A program made the position numbers and the translations under genes. Under the pieces are notes generated by a model that saw only the letters and a program-made list of their open reading frames with translations, did not search any database and was not told where the DNA came from. From positions 149,182 through 213,181 of the forward strand of contig NZ_JALNTW010000004.1 in NCBI RefSeq assembly GCF_023161665.1: DNA of 64,000 nucleotides. The letters are read 5' to 3'. How positions within the stretch are numbered: the stretch's first letter is position 1; every line of letters begins with the position of its first letter. The DNA is from Shewanella sp. 1CM18E. Lineage in GTDB: Bacteria; Pseudomonadota; Gammaproteobacteria; Enterobacterales; Shewanellaceae. Below are positions 46,586 through 54,172 of this stretch, in pieces.

Positions 46586-47752
46586 TTATAAAATATAGCG
46601 TACGCCAATGGCCACACCGTCATCTTCAGTTAATTGCTGTGCAGCTTCCTTAGCTGGGTCGCGACTAGAAAAATCGCTGAAGTCTTTACGTGCTTCAAGG
46701 TACATCACCACGCTGTTATCCCAGTAATAATGCACGCCTGCAAACGCAAATTGGCGCTTAAACACGTCACCAGGGTGCACTCTTTCGTACTCGTCACCCG
46801 CTTCTAGAATATTGTATGAAGCCAAGATCTTAACGTTGTTGTCAAAGTAGTAAGACACTAAAGACTCAAGCCCGACCGCATCTTGTAAGAAGCGACCTAA
46901 ATTATCAGTATCGTGATATTCATTGGCATTGACGTTAGCTGCGGCATAAAAACCATATTGATCCCAGCCGCCCCAGCTTATGCCTGCACCATAAATATAG
47001 TCCGTTTCTTTAAGCACTCTGCCACTAGCGGTGGTCGCCATAGGCTCACCAGTATTACCACCAAGGGTTAACACCAACATATCCGTCGCTTGATAGGTTA
47101 GGCCAATGCCGTAAGTATTATCATATTCTGTTTGTACTAGGCGATTCGGATTGCTTGAACCATCATCAGGGACATCAGACACGCTATTTTTCAGCTGCAT
47201 CTGCACCGCCAAACTAAAATCACCAAAACTGTTACGATACTGAATGATTTTATCACCGCGGCCAACACCGTTAATGGCACCGTCAGACTTGTTATAGGTA
47301 TAAGTCCCTGAAGCATTGCCGTCCCACACCATGCCGTAGTTGGTGTTATACACCACGTCATACCATGCGCCCCACTGCTTACCAATAGATACAGAACCGT
47401 AATCGTCGTGGCTTAAACCAACATAACCGAGGCGATTATTAAGAAAGTCACCACTTTTAGTTTCAAAATTACTTTCACTACTGTAAGAAATGGTGCTGTT
47501 ACCAAATGGGTTAACACCCCATTCCAACTTGACGTAGGCTTTCCAGTCTTGAGACATATTGCGGGTAAAGGCAAAGTTAATTCGTGAGCTACCGTTTACG
47601 ACCTCTGTCACCCCTTGGGTGTCGATAACACGGGCATCAACATAGCCACCAATATCAAATACGTTCTTATCGTCTTTAAATACTTCTACTGCATTGCTGG
47701 CTGGTGTAAAAGCCAATGCCGTGAAAGGAACCAGTGCTAGCGCTTTTTTCAT
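46586..47752 (-). CDS. General porin (Gram-negative porin family)
   Basis: A 388-residue outer-membrane beta-barrel. It has a signal peptide (cleavage near SNA at residue 21), then alternating amphipathic strands with many Tyr/Trp/Gly, the porin loop segment SIGKQWGAWYDVV, and a terminal hydrophobic strand ending VGIRYIL-like. The start MKKALAL at 47752 has TTGGAG upstream; eight further in-frame residues upstream are unlikely. It is preceded by a 20-bp-phased repeat array that may bind a regulator. Its solute is unknown. Confidence 0.88.
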   Translation of the reverse strand: MKKALALVPFTALAFTPASNAVEVFKDDKNVFDIGGYVDARVIDTQGVTEVVNGSSRINFAFTRNMSQDWKAYVKLEWGVNPFGNSTISYSSESNFETKSGDFLNNRLGYVGLSHDDYGSVSIGKQWGAWYDVVYNTNYGMVWDGNASGTYTYNKSDGAINGVGRGDKIIQYRNSFGDFSLAVQMQLKNSVSDVPDDGSSNPNRLVQTEYDNTYGIGLTYQATDMLVLTLGGNTGEPMATTASGRVLKETDYIYGAGISWGGWDQYGFYAAANVNANEYHDTDNLGRFLQDAVGLESLVSYYFDNNVKILASYNILEAGDEYERVHPGDVFKRQFAFAGVHYYWDNSVVMYLEARKDFSDFSSRDPAKEAAQQLTEDDGVAIGVRYIL

Positions 47753-47916
47753 GGGATCTCCAACCTTGGGTATCAATTCATCAATCCGTTTTGCAAATTT
47801 ATCGGCTCAACTTGATTGAGCAGAACGAGTCATTATCAGCTTCATCATTAAATTCAGTCATCACTAAACAAAAACATAGCAAACAACTGACTTAATACAA
47901 GTCGTCGCAGCCAACA

Positions 47917-48110
47917 GCCTTGAGCGAGGAATGAAAAGCCTTGAGCTGAGCCAAAAGCCTTGAGCTGAATATAAGAGCCCTGAGCAAGAAATAACGGCTC
48001 TGAGCTAGAGCTCAACGTAAGCATTCACAAGCTAAACTTAAACAGCCTTGAGCCGAACGTAAATAGGCATTAAACCGCCGATTTTGAGCGAAAGTGATAA
48101 TGTTGAGCGA
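47917..48110. repeat. Phased degenerate repeat array (TGAGC units)
   Basis: The word TGAGC, mostly inside AGCCTTGAGC, occurs at 47921, 47942, 47961, 47981 and 48001 (spacing 21, 19, 20, 20), then more loosely at 48049, 48085 and 48104. Each unit is about 20 bases with diverged tails. It begins about 170 bases upstream of the porin ATG. The regular two-turn spacing suggests either a decaying tandem repeat or a multi-site protein-binding array. Confidence 0.8.
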
Positions 48111-48188
48111 AGAATAAATAACTTCAATCAATAACAGCGGGATAGTCAAATCAAGAGGAGCTGGGATAAAACACAAAGGAATGACCTA

Positions 48189-48204
48189 ATACCAATTGCT
48201 ATAA
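48189..48204. repeat. Diverged MITE-end-like sequence
   Basis: ATACCAATTGCTATAA differs at three of sixteen bases from the left end of the element at 16226. No partner end was found. Confidence 0.4.
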
Positions 48205-48249
48205 AACACTAGCGGCTCCCACGTTTGGGAGCACGCTGTAATATCAGGC

Positions 48250-48774
48250 TTAGATTTTCTCCAGCATTTGCGGCTCAAACTGCTCAGGCGTAATCGTCAG
48301 TCCAAGTGCAGCGATTTTGTCATTTAACTGGTTAAGATCACTTTCAACGGTAGCCAAAGTTAAGGTGTTATCGTCTAGGGTATAAACCTGCTTTAAGCTA
48401 GCAAAGTAAAAACTAAGAATAATAAAAGCCGTTGGCTCGTTGCGCTCCGCTGCCTGTTTTATTTTTGCCAGCTTACGGTAAATCTGATTATGCAGCTGTT
48501 TTAATTGCCAAACGTAGTACACCTCTTTTAAAAAAGGCTTTTGCTTTTGGCTGTTTAATACTGCGCTACACAAGCCCAGCGCTAAAACCACACCCATCAC
48601 ATTAAGATGAAAATTGCCGGTAGACTCGCCACTAGCACTAGGTGGAGCGCCAAAAAAGTGAATGAGAATCGCGCCAAAAACTAAAGCTAAAATCGCTAAA
48701 CTGGCTACAAACCCCATAATCACTAAGTTGGTATTTTTGCGATAGGTTTGTTTATCAATGTCCATTAACTGCAT
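48250..48774 (-). CDS. DUF3087 family membrane protein
   Basis: A protein of about 174 residues. It has two N-terminal hydrophobic helices (about 17-40 and 58-80) and a charged cytoplasmic helical region after them, consistent with DUF3087, a family of unknown function common in Shewanella and Vibrio. Three in-frame ATG codons lie at 48786, 48774 and 48765; 48774 has the best spacing to a GAG ribosome site. It is divergent from metT with a long shared upstream region. Confidence 0.72.
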   Translation of the reverse strand: MQLMDIDKQTYRKNTNLVIMGFVASLAILALVFGAILIHFFGAPPSASGESTGNFHLNVMGVVLALGLCSAVLNSQKQKPFLKEVYYVWQLKQLHNQIYRKLAKIKQAAERNEPTAFIILSFYFASLKQVYTLDDNTLTLATVESDLNQLNDKIAALGLTITPEQFEPQMLEKI

Positions 48775-49003
48775 AACATATCTCATTAATTTATCGTTAT
48801 TAATACACTCACTTACACAAGCTTATCATTGATTAATAAAGCCTAGATGAAAAACCGTAAGCAAAAACTAAATACTTCCCCAGTTAGCAAAGTGGCAATC
48901 GGCATATAATCGTGGCAACTTACACAAGCTAATATAAGCCAAAGCTCAACAAGCCATAACCGATATAGCTCACAACTTTGGTTATATTTTGACTTAGCAG
49001 TAA

Positions 49004-49035
49004 AAACATCTAGACGTCTAAATTGACAGACGTCT
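49004..49035. promoter_or_regulatory. MetJ operator (met boxes)
   Basis: Two perfect met boxes AGACGTCT at 49012-49019 and 49028-49035, sixteen bases apart (two box lengths), with a weaker box AAACATCT at 49004-49011. MetJ dimers bind adjacent eight-base boxes with S-adenosylmethionine as co-repressor. The operator overlaps the -35 of the metT promoter. Confidence 0.92.
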
Positions 49036-49051
49036 TTCGATCTCATATCCT
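49023..49051 (+). promoter_or_regulatory. Likely sigma-70 promoter of metT
   Basis: TTGACA (49023-49028, consensus -35) is followed after 17 bases by TATCCT (49046-49051). The second met box covers the spacer and touches the -35, as expected for repression by MetJ. The leader to the metT start is about 110 bases. Confidence 0.7.
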
Positions 49052-49123
49052 CTCATCTATTGAGATGTACCATTCTATGATTTAGCGCTAGCTAATGAGT
49101 AGTTTGTTCCAGCTAGGAGGGCA

Positions 49124-49186
49124 ATGGGAACAATGGTTCAAAGACTGATTGAAGATAAGAGAGATAACATTGACGACTTCCAGTAA
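49124..49186 (+). CDS. 20-codon upstream ORF overlapping the metT start
   Basis: AGGAGG at 49115-49120 is the strongest ribosome site in the leader. It precedes ATG at 49124 (three bases away) and ATG at 49133 in the same frame. The frame runs 20 codons to TAA at 49184-49186, overlapping the metT start (TTG 49170) in another frame. The predicted peptide is charged (several Asp, Arg and Glu) and has two methionines. It may be a coupling ORF rather than a functional peptide. Existence of translation is inferred from the ribosome site only. Confidence 0.45.
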   Translation: MGTMVQRLIEDKRDNIDDFQ

Positions 49187-50522
49187 TGCCCCAGAAGCCC
49201 AAAAAGCTGCCGCGACAACGGCTCCATCATTTTTAGCCCTAACGCCACTATTTCTATTTCTAGCGCTATTTATTGGTGCTGGCGTTTATTTTCAAAGCCA
49301 AGGCGTAGACTTTGCGTTTTATCAATTACCAAGCGTAGTGGCAATTTTACCCGCCATTATCTTTGCTATTTTGATTTCAAAGCAAAAGCTTAACCAATCA
49401 ATAGAAACCTTCTTAAACGGCATTGGCCACTCAAATATCATCGCTATGTGTATGATTTATTTGCTGGCGGGTGCATTTGCTTCAGTAGCTAAAGCCACAG
49501 GTGGTGTTGACGCCACTGTCGCCCTTGGTCTGTCTTTAGTGCCATCAAGCCTATTGCTACCAGGCTTCTTTGTGATTGCCGCGTTTATCGCAACCGCAAT
49601 GGGTACCTCTATGGGTACAATTGCAGCAGTAGCACCTATTGCACTAGGCGTTGCTAACGAAGCGCAAATTGACTTAGCCATTATGGCTGGCGCCGTGATC
49701 TCAGGTGCACTATTTGGTGACAACCTATCAATTATCTCTGACACCACCATTGCAGCCACCCGTACTCAAGGCTGTGAAATGAAAGACAAGTTCAGAGAGA
49801 ACCTGATTTTCGCCATTCCAGCTTCAATTATTACCTTAGTGATTTTCACTTTAGCAGGCCAAGGCCAAGCTGATGTTGCAGCGCAGGAAGTCGACTTTGT
49901 AAAAGTGATTCCTTACCTAACCATTCTGTTTTTAGCCGTTGCCGGTCTTAACGTGTTCGTTGTACTAACCATTGGTATCTTGCTAGCAGGTGTTACCGGT
50001 CTAGCGACTATGGATTACGGCGTAATTCAATTTGGTAAGGATATCTACGCAGGTTTTGGTAGTATGCAAGAAATCTTCATTCTGTCTATGTTAGTCGGTG
50101 GTTTAGCCGCACTAATGCAGCAACAAGGTGGTCTAGCATTTGTTAGCCAGCAGATTGAAAAGCTTATCAGTCGTTTCTCTAAAGCCAAAGGCGAAGCATC
50201 TTGCCGCGCATCAGAACTAGGCATGGCTGCAATTGTTGCTACCACTAACACTTGTGTTGCTAACAACACAGTATCAATTGTGGTTACTGGTGACATTGCT
50301 AAAGATCTCGCTCAAAAACACGGCGTAACACCTAAGCGTGCAGCCAGTATCTTGGATATTTTCTCTTGTATCATTCAAGGTCTAATCCCATACGGTGCAC
50401 AAGCATTATTGGTTGCTTCAACCTTTGCTATATCGCCACTAACGGTTGTTACCCACGCTTGGTACTGCATGATCTTAGCGGTTGTAGCTATTGCGATTGT
50501 GATCTTGCGTAAACGCAATTAA
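49170..50522 (+). CDS. metT: Methionine transporter MetT (NhaC-type antiporter family)
   Basis: A 450-residue membrane protein with about eleven helices, of the NhaC Na+/H+ antiporter family. Typical segments are GTSMGTIAAVAPIALG and GALFGDNLSIISDTTIAATRTQGC. NhaC-family genes preceded by MetJ sites in Shewanella and Vibrio were assigned by comparative genomics as the methionine transporter MetT. The perfect met boxes here support that reading over a sodium-proton exchanger. The start is probably TTG at 49170 with GAGAG six bases upstream; an upstream in-frame TTG at 49149 is possible. Translation may be coupled to the preceding 20-codon ORF. Confidence 0.88.
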   Translation: MTTSSNAPEAQKAAATTAPSFLALTPLFLFLALFIGAGVYFQSQGVDFAFYQLPSVVAILPAIIFAILISKQKLNQSIETFLNGIGHSNIIAMCMIYLLAGAFASVAKATGGVDATVALGLSLVPSSLLLPGFFVIAAFIATAMGTSMGTIAAVAPIALGVANEAQIDLAIMAGAVISGALFGDNLSIISDTTIAATRTQGCEMKDKFRENLIFAIPASIITLVIFTLAGQGQADVAAQEVDFVKVIPYLTILFLAVAGLNVFVVLTIGILLAGVTGLATMDYGVIQFGKDIYAGFGSMQEIFILSMLVGGLAALMQQQGGLAFVSQQIEKLISRFSKAKGEASCRASELGMAAIVATTNTCVANNTVSIVVTGDIAKDLAQKHGVTPKRAASILDIFSCIIQGLIPYGAQALLVASTFAISPLTVVTHAWYCMILAVVAIAIVILRKRN

Positions 50523-50552
50523 TCAGGCAGGTTTGGCTATATAAAACGTTAG

Positions 50553-50581
50553 AGGAGTACATCTAGGTGTACTCCTTTTTT
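50553..50581 (+). terminator. Terminator of metT
   Basis: AGGAGTACA (50553-50561) and TGTACTCCT (50568-50576) pair perfectly, followed by a T run. Confidence 0.9.
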
Positions 50582-50606
50582 GTTTAACGCTATAGCAAGG
50601 GCTCTC

Positions 50607-51320
50607 ATGGACGAAACACTGCAAAATCAATCAATACGCAATGATCATCACCGCTTCATTGTCGTGCTTATTTTTCTCGGCGGTTTGATTGCAGCCGTTG
50701 GTGTATCGACCTCTGTTTGGCTTGAATATCAAAATATTGGCTGGCAGGTCATTAATCTGCGCACCGATTTTTTAGGTGACTACACTTACACCCGCTACGC
50801 CTTTATCTACAACATCTCTTTGATGGTGGCAGGCTTATGCATCATGTTGTCCATGGTCAGTTTATTACTGTTAAAGCTGGGCTATTTTAGCCACTACTTG
50901 GCCTGCATAGGGATTTTTGTCGGCCTGTGTGTGATCTTAATGGGCATATTTCCAATCAACTATCTATGGCCGCACCGACTAGTCTCCACCAGCTTTTTAG
51001 TCGCTACAGTAGTGATGTACTTTTTGTGCATTAGCGATAGGTTTAACCCAAACTCAGCCTGCAGTTGGCCAGTATTTTTTATCAGTGTTTTAGGCTTCAT
51101 TGCATCGTCTGGGCTTATTTTTCAGTTAAACTGGCAAACCTTAGATTTTGATCCATGTGAGCAACACCATCTATGGGATCATTACTGTTTAATGACCATA
51201 ACCTTGTGGGCACAAACAAACATAGTGATGTTATGGTGCCTTGGTCACGCATGGAGCATACGCCAAATGGCCATTAAGAATCATTTAGAACTTTCTCAGC
51301 GCTATTTCGCTGCAGAGTAA
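50607..51320 (+). CDS. DUF998-like integral membrane protein
   Basis: A 237-residue protein with six predicted helices. The layout, and the FPINYLWPHRLVSTSF segment (a Pro/His pair between helices), recall DUF998 and related Frag1/DUF998 membrane proteins of unknown function. The ATG at 50607 follows AAGGG by about eight bases; the upstream extension starts inside the metT terminator and is rejected. It ends eleven bases before rluF, so the two are probably one operon. Confidence 0.68.
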   Translation: MDETLQNQSIRNDHHRFIVVLIFLGGLIAAVGVSTSVWLEYQNIGWQVINLRTDFLGDYTYTRYAFIYNISLMVAGLCIMLSMVSLLLLKLGYFSHYLACIGIFVGLCVILMGIFPINYLWPHRLVSTSFLVATVVMYFLCISDRFNPNSACSWPVFFISVLGFIASSGLIFQLNWQTLDFDPCEQHHLWDHYCLMTITLWAQTNIVMLWCLGHAWSIRQMAIKNHLELSQRYFAAE

Positions 51321-51331
51321 TTACTCACATT

Positions 51332-52048
51332 ATGAGACTCGCAAAATACCTAGCTTTAACAGGCTGCTGTTCACGCCGCGCTGCCACCCGCTTAATCCGT
51401 GACGGCTTAGTTCGAATCAACGAACGTGTAGCGACTCATGTCGACACTGTTACCCTTACCGACACTGAAAACGGCCAGCAATGCGCTGAAACCATCTATG
51501 TTAACGACGAGCTAATTGCCGCCGTCGAAGCCAAAGCCTATTGGCTATTTAACAAAGCCGTTGGTACAGATAGCCGCTTATTAGCTGACTTACCTTGTAG
51601 TTTATTGCACTTATTACCCAGCTCTCCAAGGCTTTATCCCATAGGCCGTCTTGATAAAGACAGCCGAGGTTTATTGATATTAACTAACGATGGTGAGTTA
51701 ACCCATAAGCTAATGCACCCAGATTTTGGTCATGCTAAAACTTACCATGTGCAAGTTGACCGCCCATTTGATGATGCTTTTCTTACCAGCATGGCCGCTG
51801 GTGTAAACTATAAAGATGTCACCACTTTACCTTGTGTGATGAGCCGTTTGGATTCTGATAAGTATCAGATTACTTTGACTCAGGGGCTTAATCGTCAGAT
51901 CAGGCGCATGTCGCAAGCTTTGGGCTTTAAGGTTATCGACCTTAAACGCGTGTCGATTCAGAGCTTGCAGTTAGGGGATTTGCCTGAGGGTTGTATGCGA
52001 CCTTTGAGTTCCGTTGAGCTAACGGAATTGTTAGCTTCTGTTGCTTAG
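51332..52048 (+). CDS. rluF: 23S rRNA pseudouridine synthase RluF-type
   Basis: A 238-residue RsuA/RluB-family enzyme. It has an N-terminal S4 RNA-binding domain (RLAKYLALTGCCSRRAATRLI) and the catalytic motif GRLDKDSRGLLILTNDG, whose aspartate is the nucleophile. QGLNRQIRRM near the end is the second family signature. The N-terminal start, domain size and catalytic context resemble E. coli RluF, which modifies U2604 of 23S rRNA and also tRNA(Tyr). RluE-type or RsuA-type specificity cannot be fully excluded. Confidence 0.88.
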   Translation: MRLAKYLALTGCCSRRAATRLIRDGLVRINERVATHVDTVTLTDTENGQQCAETIYVNDELIAAVEAKAYWLFNKAVGTDSRLLADLPCSLLHLLPSSPRLYPIGRLDKDSRGLLILTNDGELTHKLMHPDFGHAKTYHVQVDRPFDDAFLTSMAAGVNYKDVTTLPCVMSRLDSDKYQITLTQGLNRQIRRMSQALGFKVIDLKRVSIQSLQLGDLPEGCMRPLSSVELTELLASVA

Positions 52049-52109
52049 GGTTTAGGTTGAAGTTAACCATTAAACTTTGTCTTACCAAGCTGCGCTTGAG
52101 CTTAAAGTT

Positions 52110-52215
52110 AGACCTCGTCTAACAACTAAAGTCGTGGCGCTTCGCCCACACCCGAGTCAAGGGGGAAAACGCTTGTCCCCCTTAACAAACCCTCAGCGCC
52201 CCAGACGAAGTTGTT
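52110..52215. repeat. GC-rich foldback element downstream of rluF
   Basis: A structured stretch in an otherwise AT-rich spacer. It contains CAAGGGGG pairing with CCCCCTT (52157-52184), GTGGCG with CGCCCAC, GGCGCT with AGCGCC enclosing both, and outer CGTCT with AGACG. It has no useful ORF. It looks like an intergenic repeat element or a structured RNA; the family is unknown to me. Confidence 0.55.
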
Positions 52216-52540
52216 AATCCTCAGTTATTTTCGACAATCGCTATCCCCTCATATTCGCCATCCATGGCTCACCTAAGGCTACCTCGGCATCCATACCTCG
52301 CTCACGCGGCTAATGTTTACAAGAGTTCTTCAATAACCTAGGCAACTTCGATGGGGAATAGGTGTTTTCTGTTAGCCTGCAAAGTCATCCGGCTTTTGAT
52401 GTGATAACTAAAGACTGTTCCAACTCGCTTTTGGACAGAAACACGTTAAGGTATCTGGTCTATCAGGAGTGACTTAGATGAGGCAAAGTATCTCAATTTA
52501 TCTTATTCGCTCCGACCCCTTTGCCTTACCTTTGCCCCAG
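52216..52540. other. Spacer between foldback element and HEPN gene
   Basis: No gene, terminator or operator supported. The composition changes from GC-rich to AT-rich towards the HEPN gene. Confidence 0.35.
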
Positions 52541-53191
52541 TTATTTTAATGAAAGTTGAAGCTTTTTGATAAAAGCGCTTCCATTTTTGTCAAAAGGTAA
52601 GACGACTCTAATATCCGTATGAACAGTTGGATCTGAAATGTCATCGAATATTTCCTGAATAAGTTCTATCATATGCTCAATGTCATTATGCTCAAACTTT
52701 AAATCCAAGGGCTTTACGCCCATCAATGTGCTTAAATCATTGTGAGCAAGTAACTTTTGTCGCCACCGCTTTATCCCCGTAGACTCATAGATACCTTTTA
52801 ACCCATCAAGCTTCACATCCAACTCTGGGCAGTTACATTGTTTGATTATATGTGCGAGTGATAGATTCTTATTGTTTCCCGTTTCAGCAGGATCTAGTAA
52901 ACAAGCAATGCTCAAACATAGTTTTTCTACATATGCTCTTTTTATTCTATTAAAAATCAAGTCATTGAATTCATTTAAAGTATCTACTGATTCTTGAGAC
53001 GTAAATAAATCACTATATACCGTCAAATCGATACACAAGTCAGTAAAGTAGTTCTTTATCACTTTTAGCTCTTGCTGATTTATCTTGGAACGATCAAATT
53101 CCACACGATGCGGTAAAGGCAAACCATTAGCATTGCAGAACTCGTCAAAAGACGAATATCTTGAAATTTCAGAATCATCCTTTCCTACCAA
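52541..53191 (-). CDS. HEPN-domain protein, AbiU2-like
   Basis: A 216-residue helical protein with an Rx5H motif, R144-QKLLA-H150, followed by Asn-Asp (KLLAHNDL). This is close to the RNKxxAHxD pattern of HEPN_AbiU2-type proteins. HEPN domains are metal-independent ribonucleases found in abortive infection and toxin modules. I see no antitoxin-like nucleotidyltransferase partner. The TTG start has AAGGAG six bases upstream. The gene is AT-richer than its neighbours and sits between two foldback repeat elements, which suggests horizontal gain. Defence activity is inference. Confidence 0.65.
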   Translation of the reverse strand: MVGKDDSEISRYSSFDEFCNANGLPLPHRVEFDRSKINQQELKVIKNYFTDLCIDLTVYSDLFTSQESVDTLNEFNDLIFNRIKRAYVEKLCLSIACLLDPAETGNNKNLSLAHIIKQCNCPELDVKLDGLKGIYESTGIKRWRQKLLAHNDLSTLMGVKPLDLKFEHNDIEHMIELIQEIFDDISDPTVHTDIRVVLPFDKNGSAFIKKLQLSLK

Positions 53192-53415
53192 AATTTACTC
53201 CTTACAGTGAATAGCAACCATACAATGGCCACTTTGTAGCAATACAAAAATTTGGTCAATCACAGTGTGCCAGTATTTGTCTATATTCGCGCAGCTACAT
53301 CGTTTTTGAAAGAAAGGAAAGAAAGAGGTCGGAGCTAATTAGCAACTAATACGGATAATGAACTAGCCTTATAGCCATTACTCCGAATCACCAGAATTAT
53401 GCTTGTCTAAGTCAG
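53192..53415. other. Spacer upstream of the HEPN gene
   Basis: AT-rich and presumably contains the leftward HEPN promoter. No RNA or ORF recognised. Confidence 0.35.
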
Positions 53416-53505
53416 TGTAGATACGGCCGTGACCGTCCATGACATGGACGTCATGGCCGAGCTTACAAGGATGTATTTATAGCGTGTCACGGCAGTATCT
53501 GCACA
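53416..53505. repeat. 90-bp foldback element
   Basis: The outer arms TGTAGATACGGCCGTGAC (53416-53433) and TGTCACGGCAGTATCTGCACA (53485-53505) are near-complementary. An inner hairpin CGTCCATG-A-CATGGACG lies at about 53434-53450. It has no ORF and the form of a small palindromic intergenic repeat or MITE. Confidence 0.7.
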
Positions 53506-53606
53506 TACGCCCGCTGCAGGCGATTGGTAGCTATGAAGCTAAAACATAGAGCACACTTCCCCGTAGCCACTGCTTAAAAAAAATGTAATCAACCTTCATT
53601 CCAAGG

Positions 53607-54125
53607 TTAGCCCACATTGGCCAAACAACTAACCCCAAGCACCTTGGGTAACAACTCTTGTAGTTGAGCATCTTTGATATAGCCCCTAAGGTAACTCACC
53701 AAATTACCCTGCTCATCGAGCAGCAAGGTTATTGGTGTGGCGGGTAACTGCCCAACCTGTTGCATCATAGTGGGGCCAGCCTCAAACCCATCAAAGTCTA
53801 GATGCATCTTCCATAAAGTCTTTTTCAAACTTGAACGGTCTGCGTTGGCGCCCATGGCAACAATGTTTACCTTGTTATCACACTGAGCTAATAAGCGATT
53901 AAACGCCTTGCCTTGCTTAAAACACCAAGGGCACTCTGGCTCAAAAAACATCATTAAACTCGGCTTACCTTTTAAGTGGTCAAGCGTACTCACTTGACCA
54001 CTTTTTAAATTAGCATGCTCAAACCCCAGCAGTTCTAGCGCTTGTGATTTGGGAGTCATAACCACAAGCCCTAGTAGTAACAGCGCTAGCTGTTGACCTC
54101 TCCATTTACTGCTGGGGTTAAACAT
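53607..54125 (-). CDS. Periplasmic thioredoxin-like (TlpA/redoxin) protein
   Basis: A 172-residue exported protein: an N-terminal hydrophobic signal or anchor (about 12-28), then a thioredoxin fold with the active site C65-PW-C68 in FFEPECPWCFKQ. The cis-proline is in ATPITLLLDEQG. It probably reduces or shuttles disulfides in the periplasm. It is 47 bases downstream of the TonB receptor gene on the same strand, so it likely shares the Fur-controlled transcript. That receptor has a CxxC motif in its plug, a possible partner. Confidence 0.85.
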   Translation of the reverse strand: MFNPSSKWRGQQLALLLLGLVVMTPKSQALELLGFEHANLKSGQVSTLDHLKGKPSLMMFFEPECPWCFKQGKAFNRLLAQCDNKVNIVAMGANADRSSLKKTLWKMHLDFDGFEAGPTMMQQVGQLPATPITLLLDEQGNLVSYLRGYIKDAQLQELLPKVLGVSCLANVG

Positions 54126-54172
54126 AGTAAACCTCGTTAATCGTGTATGTTAATCCAGACTACTAACCCTGA

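Larger units (their letters stand above)
47753..48249. other. Region upstream of the porin gene
   Basis: It holds the leftward porin promoter, the TGAGC repeat array (47917-48110) and a MITE-end-like sequence at 48189. I saw no gene in it. Confidence 0.45.
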
